This document shows, piece after piece, positions 24,576-33,482 of a DNA stretch of 64,000 nt. The notes under the pieces are model-generated. The model saw nothing but the letters and a program-made list of their open reading frames with translations, was not told the DNA's origin and ran no database searches. The DNA lies in contig CAZMNW010000005.1 in NCBI GenBank assembly GCA_964567755.1, positions 41,419-105,418 of the forward strand. The letters are read 5' to 3'. This DNA comes from DASRJW01 sp964567755. Its GTDB lineage: Bacteria > Krumholzibacteriota > Krumholzibacteriia > G020349025. The position numbers and the translations under genes were made by a program. The first letter of the stretch is position 1, and each line of letters opens with the position of its first letter.

Positions 24576-26051
24576 TCAGCGGAGGAAGAGGAGCCGCGTT
24601 TGCCCAACGGTGGGGCCGGCTTGCACGCGGGCGAAGTAGATCCCGGCCGCGACCGTGCCACCGCGGTCGTCTCGGCCGTCCCAACGCACGGCGCGCGCGC
24701 CGGGGCCGAGGCTGCCCGCGTCGAGTGTGCGCACGGTGCGGCCCGACACATCGACGATTGTGACGCGGACGCGACCGCTGCCGCGGATGGTGATCGGGAT
24801 CTCTGTTTCCACTACAAATGGGTTGGGCCGCGCCGCACCCACCCAGATGCTCTCCACACCGGGTTCGTTGGTGAATGGCCCCACCGCCGTCGGCGTTTGC
24901 TTCACGATCGATATCGCATCGATCACGGCGCCATTCGGTTCGACTGCCTGCATCGCGAGCGAGTCTCCCACCAAATCGACGACCGTCACGTGGTAGCTGC
25001 TCTTCGAGAAAGCTTCGAAGGGCTGGACCGCGCCGAGAGCGTGGAGGAATCGGCCTGCACCTCCCGTGACGATATAGACCGGGCCCCCGGGGTCGACGTA
25101 GTTCGGCTCCTGGGCGACATCCACGGCCATGCCGGCCGAGATCGGGTAGGTCCGCGTGTAGTAGTGGTTGTGTCCCTGGAAAACGACGTCCACACCGCGC
25201 GCTGCGAAGATCGGTTCGAGCTGTGCTCGCGTCACCGTGTCGCTCCCATGCACGCCACCGTTGGAATAGATCGGAACGTGAAAGAAGACGAACTTCCACC
25301 GGGAGTTCGAGGCGGCGAGATCAGCATCGAGCCAGTCGAGCATGGCCGCGGACTGCGGTGTGTTCTCCGTCACGCACTCGAGCGCGATGAAATGGGCGTT
25401 GCTGTAATCGAAGGAGAAGTAACGCTCCGTCGCCGCCGGGTTGTTGCTCGGCAGGTAGAACGCGTCGAGATACGGTTGGCCATTGAGCGTCGCCACGTCG
25501 TGGTTTCCCAGGCTCGGATAGAACGGGATCCGCCGAATCGTGGGCCGGTAGATGTCGAAGTACTGTGGCGTGAAGTTCACCGCCTCTCCGGCCTCGTAGA
25601 TGATGTCCCCCGTGAGAATCGCGAGATCGGCCCCGAGCGCCTCCACACGTGACGCGACCTGGACCTGCGCCGGCGTCGCGCGCCCCAGGTCGCCGAAGGC
25701 GACGAAGCGGAAGGGCTCCTGGCCTGCTGGTGCCGTCCGAAACCAATCGGTTCCATCCGTGAGCGTGTCCGGATCCGAGACCACCCGGTAGAAGTAGACC
25801 GTGCCTGGCGCGAGTCCGGTGAGCGTGACGGCATGGGTGACGGTGCTCCCCGTGTGCGACGTCTCGTTCCCGAGCGCAGTCGTCGTGCCGTAGAGCACTT
25901 TTCCAGGGGCCGCAAGATTTGTTTGCCAAGCGACGAGAACCGACGTCTCGACCTGAAGCCAAATAGAGGGAGCGCGGGTCAAGGTAACGGCGTGCCCTGT
26001 GCCCGGCTCGAGCGCCAAAAACAGAAGGCAGAACGTGACCAAACCACGCAT
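24576..26051 (-). CDS. Secreted metallophosphoesterase (purple acid phosphatase-like) with FlgD-Ig tail
   Basis: Signal peptide (1-20), then a purple-acid-phosphatase N-terminal FN3-like domain (TSVLVAWQTN to TVYFYRVVSDP), then the calcineurin-like core with its metal ligands: FVAFGDLG, ILTGDIIYEAG, SLGNHDV, FFHVPIYSNGG and FQGHNHYYTRTYP. The last 85 residues are a FlgD-like Ig domain (NPFVVETEIPI to GIYFARVQAGP). The product is 491 aa. It should hydrolyse phosphomonoesters or nucleotides outside the cytoplasm. The ATG at 26049-26051 was preferred over an upstream start because it begins directly with the signal peptide. A hairpin lies 25 bases upstream. Confidence 0.9.
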   Translation of the reverse strand: MRGLVTFCLLFLALEPGTGHAVTLTRAPSIWLQVETSVLVAWQTNLAAPGKVLYGTTTALGNETSHTGSTVTHAVTLTGLAPGTVYFYRVVSDPDTLTDGTDWFRTAPAGQEPFRFVAFGDLGRATPAQVQVASRVEALGADLAILTGDIIYEAGEAVNFTPQYFDIYRPTIRRIPFYPSLGNHDVATLNGQPYLDAFYLPSNNPAATERYFSFDYSNAHFIALECVTENTPQSAAMLDWLDADLAASNSRWKFVFFHVPIYSNGGVHGSDTVTRAQLEPIFAARGVDVVFQGHNHYYTRTYPISAGMAVDVAQEPNYVDPGGPVYIVTGGAGRFLHALGAVQPFEAFSKSSYHVTVVDLVGDSLAMQAVEPNGAVIDAISIVKQTPTAVGPFTNEPGVESIWVGAARPNPFVVETEIPITIRGSGRVRVTIVDVSGRTVRTLDAGSLGPGARAVRWDGRDDRGGTVAAGIYFARVQAGPTVGQTRLLFLR

Positions 26052-26076
26052 GATCTCGACCCCCTCGGGTCTCGAC

Positions 26077-26097
26077 ACCTCTAACTTACTTAGAGGT
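26077..26097. promoter_or_regulatory. Inverted repeat between the glycine-zipper gene and the phosphoesterase gene
   Basis: Perfect 8-base arms ACCTCTAA and TTAGAGGT around a 5-base loop. It is just downstream of the stop of the upstream gene and 25 bases before the phosphoesterase start, so it could be an attenuating hairpin or an operator. Confidence 0.45.
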
Positions 26098-26124
26098 TGG
26101 CGCGAGCAATCGTACGATACAGGG

Positions 26125-26763
26125 TCATTTGTATGACTTTCCAATGCTCTGATCCACCGGATATCGCTCCATCCATTTCATAGTACCCGTGGAGGCGAGA
26201 TTCCCGATGATCAACCCGATGACTCCACCAACCAACCCTCCTCCAAAGGCCCCGGCCAAAGCCGCCCCGGCTGCATCTGCGTCGTCGCAGTCTTGATTGA
26301 AGTCGCAGGAATAAGAATTGAAGCCCAGGCCCAATCCAATCCCGACTGCGACTCCAAAGATCAACCCGAACGTTCCGCCAATGGCTTCGCCTTTTGCCTT
26401 CGAGACTCGCATCTCCCAAAGTTTGTCGACCGCTCCCAAATTGACCGTCTGCTCTCCGCCATCACTCGAGTCGAGAAGGTCGAGCCTCCTGGTCGATACC
26501 AACGTGCCCTCGACGTACGTCCCGTCGGTGCGCAGAACCTTGACCTTCGCTCCCGGTTTCACGACTTCGCCGATGATCTTGGCCAGTGCCCAAGTATCTG
26601 AAGAGTCCACATCGGCCGTCTGTTCAGCGTGCGAAGATACCGCATACACAAGAAGCAAGGACACGACGAGTGGCGAAACTCGCGTCACAATGATGACTTT
26701 CGCGAATCGTGCGTAGAAAGTCTTGGCCACACCCGTGGTGGATCTCCGACCTTCGCGTGTCAC
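26125..26763 (-). CDS. Exported glycine-zipper protein, paralogue A
   Basis: Unknown function. After a hydrophobic export segment (SPLVVSLLLVYAVSSHA) there is a small beta domain, VKPGAKVKVLRTDGTYVEGT then LWEMRVSKAKGEAIGG, followed by glycine-zipper helices (GLIFGVAVGIGLGLGF and GALAGAFGGGLVGGVIG) that could insert in a membrane. It ends KWMERYP plus a short tail. A second gene at 30336-30827 has the same plan. The region is less GC-rich than its neighbours. The start is uncertain: GTG codons further in, near 26730 and 26688, are alternatives. Confidence 0.65.
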   Translation of the reverse strand: MTREGRRSTTGVAKTFYARFAKVIIVTRVSPLVVSLLLVYAVSSHAEQTADVDSSDTWALAKIIGEVVKPGAKVKVLRTDGTYVEGTLVSTRRLDLLDSSDGGEQTVNLGAVDKLWEMRVSKAKGEAIGGTFGLIFGVAVGIGLGLGFNSYSCDFNQDCDDADAAGAALAGAFGGGLVGGVIGLIIGNLASTGTMKWMERYPVDQSIGKSYK

Positions 26764-26814
26764 CGCTTACCTACTCGGGCTGCGACACCTACGTTCGCAA
26801 GCGCCATTCAGTTT

Positions 26815-28476
26815 CTATTCGCGCACCTCGGGCACGGGGACGCCGTGATCTTCCAACAGATGCCGCTGCACCTCTTGCGCCTGCTCTGCGTCGGGCACCG
26901 CATCGGAGTGGCAGTTGTGCTTGACGCCGCGGCGTTCGAGGATGCTCAGCGCCTCCGCGTTCAACTCGGGGGATTTGGCGCTCCGCCGCTCGGGCTGAAA
27001 CTCCGGGTCCTTGCCGCTCGCGAAGGCCTCGATCTCCTTGCTGATGCGCATGCTGCACCAGTCGTGGCCGCACATGGCGCAGAAATCGGTGTCGACACCG
27101 AGGTCCTCGTCGTGAAAGGCGCGCGCGGTGTCGCCGTCGAACGCCAGCTCGAATTGCCGCGGCCAATTGAGCGCGGCGCGGGCGCGCGACATGTCGTCGT
27201 CCCACTGCCGCACCCCTTGGATGCCGCGCGCGATGTCGCCGGCATGCGCGGCGATCTTGTAGGCGATGCAGCCTTCGCGTACGTCCTGCGCCTTCGGCAG
27301 CCCGACGTGCTCCTTCGGCGTCACGTAGCACAGCATGGCGGCGCCGGCGCGCGCCGCTTCCGTCGCACCGATACAGCTCGTGATGTGGTCGTAACCGGGG
27401 AAGACATCGGTGACCAAGGGGCCGAGCACATAGAACGGCGCATCGTCGCAGATCTTCTGTTGGATCTGCATGTTCCACGCGATCTCGTGCAACGGCACGT
27501 GACCGGGACCTTCGACCATCACCTGCACACCCATGGCGCGCGCGCGGTGCGTCAGCTCTCCCAGCGCCTCGAGCTCGGCGATCTGAGCCGCGTCGCCGGC
27601 GTCGCGCGTGCACCCGGGCCGCACACCGTCACCCAGTGAATAGGTCACGTCGTATTCGCGCATGATGGCGGTAATCTCGTCGAACATGTCGTACATCGGG
27701 TTCTGCTTGCCGTGATGGATCATCCACTTGGCGAGCAGCGAACCGCCGCGCGACACCAATCCCGTGACCCGCCCCTTGATCAAGTGCAGATTCTGTTTGA
27801 GCACGCCGGCATGGATGGTGAAGTAGTCGACGCCCTGTTGGGCCTGCGCTTCCACCGTTTTCAGAATGTCGTCGTAGGTCAGGTCCTCGAGGCGCTTGGC
27901 CACGATCATCGAGTAGATGGGCACCGTGCCGATGGGAACCGTCGAATGGTCGATGATCGCCTGCCGGCAGTCGTCGAGGTTGCCGCCGGTCGATAGATCC
28001 ATCACCGTGTCCGCGCCGAACTTCTGCGCCCAGCGCAGCTTCTCGACTTCTTCGCCGGTGCTGCTGGTCACCGGTGAAGCGCCGATGTTGGCGTTGATCT
28101 TGGTCGTGATCATGCGGCCGATTCCCATGGGGTCGAGCCGCTTCGGCGTGCGCTGGCCCTGCATGAACGTCGCATCTTCGAGCTGTGCCGTGCGCTGTGC
28201 CACCGATTGATTGACCCAGAAGAACCCGTCGCCGCGCGCGCCCGGATGGCCGATGCGCACTTCCGGGTACGGCATGTCGTGGAACGGCGTGCCATCGGCC
28301 ACGATGCGCGGCTCGGCGCCGCCGCTGCCGGCCAAGTGCCGCACGTTGGCGGGGATGACCAAGCGGCCGCGCGCCACTTCGTCACGAATGAATTCGGCCG
28401 TCACGTTCTCGCGCGCGGCCACGCGGCGCATTTCAGCCGTCACGATGCCCTTGCGGGCTGCTTGGAGCTGCGTCAT
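26815..28476 (-). CDS. thiC: Phosphomethylpyrimidine synthase ThiC
   Basis: ThiC is a radical-SAM-type [4Fe-4S] enzyme that rearranges aminoimidazole ribotide to HMP phosphate in thiamine synthesis. The 553-aa product is highly conserved: ATFMQGQRTPKRLDPMGIGR, TVMDLSTGGN, MVEGPGHVP and, near the C-terminus, the cluster motif CAMCGHDWC. The ATG at 28474-28476 has AGGAG 7 bases upstream. The 5' leader carries a TPP riboswitch and an intrinsic terminator, so expression should fall when thiamine pyrophosphate is plentiful. No other thiamine gene lies in the window. Confidence 0.97.
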   Translation of the reverse strand: MTQLQAARKGIVTAEMRRVAARENVTAEFIRDEVARGRLVIPANVRHLAGSGGAEPRIVADGTPFHDMPYPEVRIGHPGARGDGFFWVNQSVAQRTAQLEDATFMQGQRTPKRLDPMGIGRMITTKINANIGASPVTSSTGEEVEKLRWAQKFGADTVMDLSTGGNLDDCRQAIIDHSTVPIGTVPIYSMIVAKRLEDLTYDDILKTVEAQAQQGVDYFTIHAGVLKQNLHLIKGRVTGLVSRGGSLLAKWMIHHGKQNPMYDMFDEITAIMREYDVTYSLGDGVRPGCTRDAGDAAQIAELEALGELTHRARAMGVQVMVEGPGHVPLHEIAWNMQIQQKICDDAPFYVLGPLVTDVFPGYDHITSCIGATEAARAGAAMLCYVTPKEHVGLPKAQDVREGCIAYKIAAHAGDIARGIQGVRQWDDDMSRARAALNWPRQFELAFDGDTARAFHDEDLGVDTDFCAMCGHDWCSMRISKEIEAFASGKDPEFQPERRSAKSPELNAEALSILERRGVKHNCHSDAVPDAEQAQEVQRHLLEDHGVPVPEVRE

Positions 28477-28500
28477 TTCAATACTCCTCAGGTCTCGAAA

Positions 28501-28541
28501 GCTCCCGCGGCCAATAAAAATGGCCGCACGGGAGAGCGGCC
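28501..28541 (-). terminator. Riboswitch-controlled intrinsic terminator with alternative hairpin
   Basis: On the minus strand GGCCGC and GCGGCC (28536-28541 and 28522-28527) form a hairpin with an 8-base loop, followed by ATTTTTATT. The downstream segment GGCCGCGGGAGC (28501-28512) can instead pair with CTCCCG-T-GCGGCC, which would break the terminator hairpin. The two folds are mutually exclusive, as expected for an expression platform. Confidence 0.75.
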
Positions 28542-28585
28542 GAGGTCCGTAGCTTCGGGTTTCGACCCGAACGAAGTCCGGTCGG

Positions 28586-28672
28586 TCCGCCTTCCCTACG
28601 CCGGTATGAACCGGTTCAGGTTCCAGGGGTATGCTCTCAGCCCTGCGAACGGGCACCCCCAGCGAACACCGG
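28586..28672 (-). promoter_or_regulatory. TPP riboswitch (THI box) upstream of thiC
   Basis: On the minus strand the aptamer shows the conserved blocks in order: GGGGGTGCCC, GGGCTGAGA, ACCCCTGGAACCTGA, then CCGGTTCATACCGGCG and TAGGGAAGG. These are the pyrimidine and pyrophosphate sensor helices of the TPP class. It lies about 110-195 bases before the thiC start, with a terminator between. Confidence 0.95.
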
Positions 28673-28793
28673 CATTCTAGCACTCGTCACCCGAGATACA
28701 AGCCCTCGCCTCACGCCGCCATCCTGGACAACCACGACACGCTTGATAGAATCGGATCGCGTCGCCTTGCAACACGCGGTGAAAGGGCCGAGC

Positions 28794-30224
28794 ATGCCGG
28801 CGAGAAGCCATCCCTACTACCTCGCCAACGCGCCCGTGGCGGCGAACGAAGATCTCGCGGTGCACGACAAGTACAGCGGTGAGGTCGCGTTTCGCGTCGC
28901 GCAGGCGGATGCGGGCGCGATCCAAGCCGCCATCGCCGCCGCCACGGACGCCGCAGGTCCCATGCGCCGGTTGCCTGCCTACCAGCGGCAAGCCATCCTG
29001 CAGCACTGCGTCGCGCGGATCCTCGAGCGTGCCGAGGAGATGGCGCAGATTCTCTGCATCGAAGCGGGCAAACCCATCCGCGACGCGCGTGGCGAAGTCG
29101 GACGCCTCGCCGATACCTTTCGCATCGCCGCCGAAGAATCGGTGCGGATCTACGGCGAAGTGCTGCCCATGGACATCAGCCCCCGCGCGCGAGGCTATAC
29201 CGGGATGTGGAAACGCGTCCCCGTCGGCCCTTGCGTCTTCATCACGCCGTGGAACTTCCCGCTCAACTTGCCGGCGCACAAGATCGCGCCCGCGCTCGCC
29301 GTCGGCTGTCCGTTCATTCTGAAACCAGCGAGCGCGACGCCGGTCGGTGCGCTGGTGCTGGGCGAGATCCTAGCGGAGACCGATCTTCCCGCCGGCGCGT
29401 TCTCCATTCTGCCGTGCCGCAGCGCCGATGCTGCGCCGCTCGTCGAGGACGATCGCATGTCGCTTCTGAGCTTCACGGGATCGCAGGAAGTGGGCTGGGA
29501 CCTCAAGCGCCGCGCCGGCAAGAAAAAGGTCGCGCTCGAGCTCGGCGGAAACGCGGCCGTTCTCGTCGATGCCGACGCCGATGTCGACGATGCCGTGCAG
29601 CGCATCGTCTTCGGTGCCTTCTACCAATCGGGCCAGAGCTGCATCTCCGTACAGCGCATCCTCGCGCACACCGACATCTACGACGCGTTTCGCGCCAAGC
29701 TCGTGCAGGCAACGCGCGCCTTGGTGCTCGGCGACCCCAAGGACGAAAAAACATTCCTCGGCCCCATGATCTCCGAAGCCGATGCCGTCCGCCTCGAGAC
29801 CTGGATCCGTGCCGCGGTCGACCGTGGCGCGCGCGTGCTGTGCGGCGGCACGCGTATTGGAGCCATGTTGGAAGCGACCCTGGTCGAGAACGTGCCGCGC
29901 GACGCGAGCCTGAATTGCGACGAGGTCTTCGGCCCGGTGGCGGTGCTCGCACGCTTCGATGATTTCGATGCCGCGCTCGCGCAGATCAACGACAGCGCCT
30001 TCGGCCTCCAGGCCGGCGTCTTCACGCGCGACCTCTACAAAGCGCACCGTGCCTGGGACGTGCTCGAAGTCGGCGGTGTCTTGATCGGCGATGTCCCCTC
30101 GTGGCGCGTCGATCACATGCCCTACGGCGGCGTCAAGGACAGCGGCCTCGGCCGCGAGGGCATCCGCTTCGCCATGCAAGAGATGACCGAAATCCGACTG
30201 CTCGCGATCCGCACCCGGACCTGA
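28794..30224 (+). CDS. NAD(P)+-dependent aldehyde dehydrogenase
   Basis: An ALDH superfamily enzyme that oxidises an aldehyde to its acid. PWNFPLNLPAHKIAPAL, the SFTGSQEVGWDLKRRAGKKK cofactor region, catalytic Glu in ALELGGNAA and catalytic Cys in QSGQSCISVQR are all present. The product is 476 aa. The pattern is closest to the succinate-semialdehyde/glyceraldehyde-3-phosphate (GapN-like) broad group, but the substrate cannot be assigned. I chose ATG 28794; an upstream start at 28743 would add 17 residues without family support. It diverges from thiC. Confidence 0.9.
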   Translation: MPARSHPYYLANAPVAANEDLAVHDKYSGEVAFRVAQADAGAIQAAIAAATDAAGPMRRLPAYQRQAILQHCVARILERAEEMAQILCIEAGKPIRDARGEVGRLADTFRIAAEESVRIYGEVLPMDISPRARGYTGMWKRVPVGPCVFITPWNFPLNLPAHKIAPALAVGCPFILKPASATPVGALVLGEILAETDLPAGAFSILPCRSADAAPLVEDDRMSLLSFTGSQEVGWDLKRRAGKKKVALELGGNAAVLVDADADVDDAVQRIVFGAFYQSGQSCISVQRILAHTDIYDAFRAKLVQATRALVLGDPKDEKTFLGPMISEADAVRLETWIRAAVDRGARVLCGGTRIGAMLEATLVENVPRDASLNCDEVFGPVAVLARFDDFDAALAQINDSAFGLQAGVFTRDLYKAHRAWDVLEVGGVLIGDVPSWRVDHMPYGGVKDSGLGREGIRFAMQEMTEIRLLAIRTRT

Positions 30225-30335
30225 GTGTCATGAAGCCACCCCTTGAGACGCTGCAGACCAAAGTCATCGTGTTCCAGAAGATCCAGAAAGCCACATCACC
30301 GCAAGTTTCGAGCTTGGGATCGGAGGTGTGCGAGC

Positions 30336-30827
30336 ATGCAGTTGATTCATCTGGCGCTAGCCGCTCATTTGGCATTCTCCTCTTACGCGTCACATGGAGA
30401 TGTGCGGACTAGCCGGGGGGAAATGACGCGATCCGATGAGCTGAGCCGCATAGTTTTCCAAATGCAAACTGGTGCCGTACTGAGATTGCAGATGGCCGAT
30501 GGCAGCCTTCATGAGGGAACGTTCGTGCAGATGCACGACGGGACGCTGGATATCAACTCAGAACGCACCGGCAAAGTGTTACTCGTCATGAATGATGTCA
30601 GCGAACTTTGGGAGTATGGCCGCGATGGGGGTAAAAGTGCTCTCTGGGGCATTGCTGTTGGAGCCACTCTCGGGGCATTTCTTGGGGTGGCAGCAACCCG
30701 CGAAGCCCCCACCCAAGACAGAATTGGACCCGTTGCAGGCCTCGGCGCGATCGGTGGGATTCTGGGGGGACTGATGGGTGGATTTGCCGACCACGCGACA
30801 AAAGAATGGCACCAACGGTATCCATAA
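30336..30827 (+). CDS. Exported glycine-zipper protein, paralogue B
   Basis: Unknown function, 163 aa. It has a signal peptide (MQLIHLALAAHLAFSSYAS), a small beta domain (VLRLQMADGSLHEGTFVQ to VSELWEYGRDGGKSALWG), then glycine-zipper helices (GIAVGATLGAFLGV and GLGAIGGILGGLMGGF) and the end KEWHQRYP. The plan and the aromatic-Arg-Tyr-Pro end match the gene at 26125-26763. GGAGG lies 9 bases before the ATG. Base composition is less GC-rich than the flanking aldehyde dehydrogenase gene. Confidence 0.72.
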   Translation: MQLIHLALAAHLAFSSYASHGDVRTSRGEMTRSDELSRIVFQMQTGAVLRLQMADGSLHEGTFVQMHDGTLDINSERTGKVLLVMNDVSELWEYGRDGGKSALWGIAVGATLGAFLGVAATREAPTQDRIGPVAGLGAIGGILGGLMGGFADHATKEWHQRYP

Positions 30828-30875
30828 GGCCCGCTTCGCTCACCGGAACCCTCTCATTTGACCTCACTTCTTGCG

Positions 30876-31103
30876 TTAGTCATGCGGCGTGATGTCAATC
30901 ACTCGAATCTCGTGCTCTTCCACCTTGTAGATCTCCCTTTGCTGCAGTCCCAGCCCCGGAACGCCGCAAGTCCGCGCAGGCACAATCATCACGTGGGGCG
31001 AGCGTTTCGATACTCCTTGCTCCAACGAGGGGATGAACCAGGCGCGGACCAGTTCGAGCTTCGCCAGTCGGGGCGATTCGGTGTGCTCTGGCAGGTTGCT
31101 TCG
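30876..31103 (-). pseudogene. Possible C-terminal gene remnant, unrecognised
   Basis: A minus-strand frame ends in a protein-like stretch of 75 residues (LAKLELVRAWFIPSLEQG, then VMIVPARTCGVPGLGLQQ and IYKVEEHEIRVIDITPHD) with mostly G or C third positions, in a place where the plus strand has no gene. There is no start and the family is not known to me. It may be a remnant or chance. Confidence 0.3.
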
Positions 31104-31111
31104 AAGCCCGC

Positions 31112-33421
31112 GTGGCCAAAAAGGTGCGTGAGCAAACCCCGTGGAAGTGGCAAGATGGAACGCGGACGTCGAACCTGGGGAGTCTCGCCCTGAACATCGC
31201 ACAGCGACAGCGTTCCGGCAGCGATACCACGGCGCTGTACGCCACGTTTTGCGCCGCGGCGATGCTCGCCGAGCAAGTCGGCAGCAAGGCGGCTCGCGAC
31301 GCACTGTACTTGTCGAGCTTTCCAGTGACGACACTGCCGCTCATGTTCGTTGGATCGGCGCTCTTCACCCTGGTGATGGTCGCCATGACGTCGCGCGCGA
31401 TGCTGGCGCACGATCCGTCGTGGCTCATGCCACGTGCGTTGCTTGGCAGCGCGGTGTTGCTTTTGGCCGAGTGGGGGTTGGCTGTCCAGTTTCCGCGCCT
31501 CGCGGCTGTCGTCGTCTACTTGCACGTGGCCTCGCTCGGTTCGCTCCTCGTTTCGGGCTTCTGGTCGGTGGTGACCGAGTGCTTCGATCCGCGTTCGGCG
31601 AAGAAACACATCGGTCGGATCCTGGCAGCCGCCACGCTGGGAGGCTTGCTCGGCGGCTTGCTGGCGGAACGCGTGGCGGCAAAGCTGCCGATTGTCTATA
31701 TCCTGCCGCTGCTCGCGGCGTTGCACCTCTATGCGGGGCTCACGCTCTTCCGCGTGCGGCCGCCAGAAAGCGTGCTCGCGCGTGCGCGCACCGCTGGCGA
31801 CGGTGAAGCGCCCGCGGCCCAGGGCTTGCGCACGCTCCGATCCACACCGTACTTGCGGAACTTGGCGTTGCTCGTCGCCGTCGCCACTGCGGCTGCCGCG
31901 CTTCTCGACTACACGTTCAAGGTGCGCGCCACCGCGAGCATCGAATCGAGCGCGGCGCTTCTGCGCTTCTTCGCCATCTTCCATACCGCGGTCGGTTTCG
32001 GCACCTTCCTGGTGCAGGGGATCGGCAGTCGCATCCCGATGGAACGCATGAACCTGACCGCGCGCGTTGCCACTTATCCGTTCGCCATCGTCGCCGGCGG
32101 CATCGGCGCGCTGCTGGTGCCGGGTGTCGCTTCCGCCGCGCTCGCGCGTGGTGCTCAAACGGTGCTGCAGAATTCGATGTTCCGTTCCGGCTACGAAGTG
32201 CTGTTCACGCCCGTTGCGCCACGTGACAAACGTGCCACCAAAGCGATCGTCGATGTCGGCTGCGAGCGTGCAGGCGATGCTGTCGGCGGCGGCTTGCTGC
32301 GCCTGCTCCTGTTATTGCCCGCCGCGCTGGCCGGACCAGGAATCTTGTTGCTCTCGGTGGCGCTCGGAATCGTCGGCTTCGTCGCCGCGGGACGTCTCCG
32401 CCGCGGTTACGTGCGTCAGCTCGAGCAACGACTCATGTCCGGAGTGTTCCGCTTCGACCCGGCACAGGTCGGCGACCCGATGGCGCACTCGATGGTGTTT
32501 GGTTCCATGGTGCTGCCGTCTCTCCCCGGTTCGGACCTTTCCTCAGCTCTAGCGCCACGCGGATCGGACGCAAACCCTGCAGGCACCCGGCCGGAGGATC
32601 CGCTGCTTTCCCGCATCGAAGAGCTGCGTTCGGGGGATCCCACACGTGTCACGGCCGCACTCGATGCCGGAGAGATCGGTCCCGAGCTCGCGCCGCACGT
32701 GGTGCCGCTTCTTGCCTGGGATGCCATCTACCCGTTTGCCGTGCGCGCGTTGGTCCGGGCGCGCCCCCATATCGAAGGGTTTCTTGTCGATCGCCTCCTG
32801 GATCAAAGCGAAGAGTTCGCCATTCGCCGCCGCATCCCACCGTTGTTGACCGAGAGTCGCTCACGCCTCGTCATCGAGGGTCTGCTGCAAGGGCTGCTCG
32901 ATTCGCGCTTCGAAGTGCGCTTCCGCTGCGGACGCGCGCTCGCCCGCATCCATGCTCAAGATCCTTCGGTGCCCATCGACCGGCATCGCGTCTTCGCCAT
33001 CGCGTTGCGTGAGACACGCGTCGATCGCAGTGTGTGGGAAAGTCAGCGCCTGCTTGATCGGATGGACGACGCGGGCGACGAACCATTCGTCGACGACTAC
33101 CTGCGCGAACGCGCCAACCGCAGCTTGGAACACGTGTTCACCGTGCTGACACTCGCGCTCGACAAGAAACCGCTGCAGGTCGCCTTCCAGGGTCTGCACA
33201 CCGACGACGCGATCCTGCGTGGCACCGCGCTCGAGTATCTCGAGACCGCGCTTCCCGAGGATTTGCGCGAGAATTTGTGGACGTTCCTCGAAGACAAGCG
33301 CGGCGAACACCCGTCTGCGCGTACGCGCGGCGAGATCCTCGACTCGCTGATGAACTCGCATCAATCCATCGAGATCAACCTCGCCAAGCTGCGGCAGAGG
33401 CTGCGGGAACAAGGTCCTTGA
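31112..33421 (+). CDS. Nucleotide-carrier-like (TLC/MFS) membrane protein with HEAT-like C-terminal domain
   Basis: The first 430 residues form about twelve membrane helices. The segment EQVGSKAARDALYLSSFPVT near the N-terminus resembles the conserved first loop of ATP:ADP antiporter-like proteins (Npt/TLC, and their MFS relatives). Residues about 500-769 are soluble and helical, rich in repeated PLLAWDAIYPFAVRALVRAR and LLQGLLDSRFEVRFRCGRAL units like HEAT repeats. This carrier-plus-HEAT layout occurs in environmental bacteria, where the substrate is unproven. The GTG at 31112 is the first open start but has no clear Shine-Dalgarno; the true start could be a little downstream. Confidence 0.75.
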   Translation: MAKKVREQTPWKWQDGTRTSNLGSLALNIAQRQRSGSDTTALYATFCAAAMLAEQVGSKAARDALYLSSFPVTTLPLMFVGSALFTLVMVAMTSRAMLAHDPSWLMPRALLGSAVLLLAEWGLAVQFPRLAAVVVYLHVASLGSLLVSGFWSVVTECFDPRSAKKHIGRILAAATLGGLLGGLLAERVAAKLPIVYILPLLAALHLYAGLTLFRVRPPESVLARARTAGDGEAPAAQGLRTLRSTPYLRNLALLVAVATAAAALLDYTFKVRATASIESSAALLRFFAIFHTAVGFGTFLVQGIGSRIPMERMNLTARVATYPFAIVAGGIGALLVPGVASAALARGAQTVLQNSMFRSGYEVLFTPVAPRDKRATKAIVDVGCERAGDAVGGGLLRLLLLLPAALAGPGILLLSVALGIVGFVAAGRLRRGYVRQLEQRLMSGVFRFDPAQVGDPMAHSMVFGSMVLPSLPGSDLSSALAPRGSDANPAGTRPEDPLLSRIEELRSGDPTRVTAALDAGEIGPELAPHVVPLLAWDAIYPFAVRALVRARPHIEGFLVDRLLDQSEEFAIRRRIPPLLTESRSRLVIEGLLQGLLDSRFEVRFRCGRALARIHAQDPSVPIDRHRVFAIALRETRVDRSVWESQRLLDRMDDAGDEPFVDDYLRERANRSLEHVFTVLTLALDKKPLQVAFQGLHTDDAILRGTALEYLETALPEDLRENLWTFLEDKRGEHPSARTRGEILDSLMNSHQSIEINLAKLRQRLREQGP

Positions 33422-33482
33422 CGAGCGGCATGGCGGTTGCCCGTCCCAGGCGGCTGGATGCGCCCAGACGCCGGGAGTTCGC

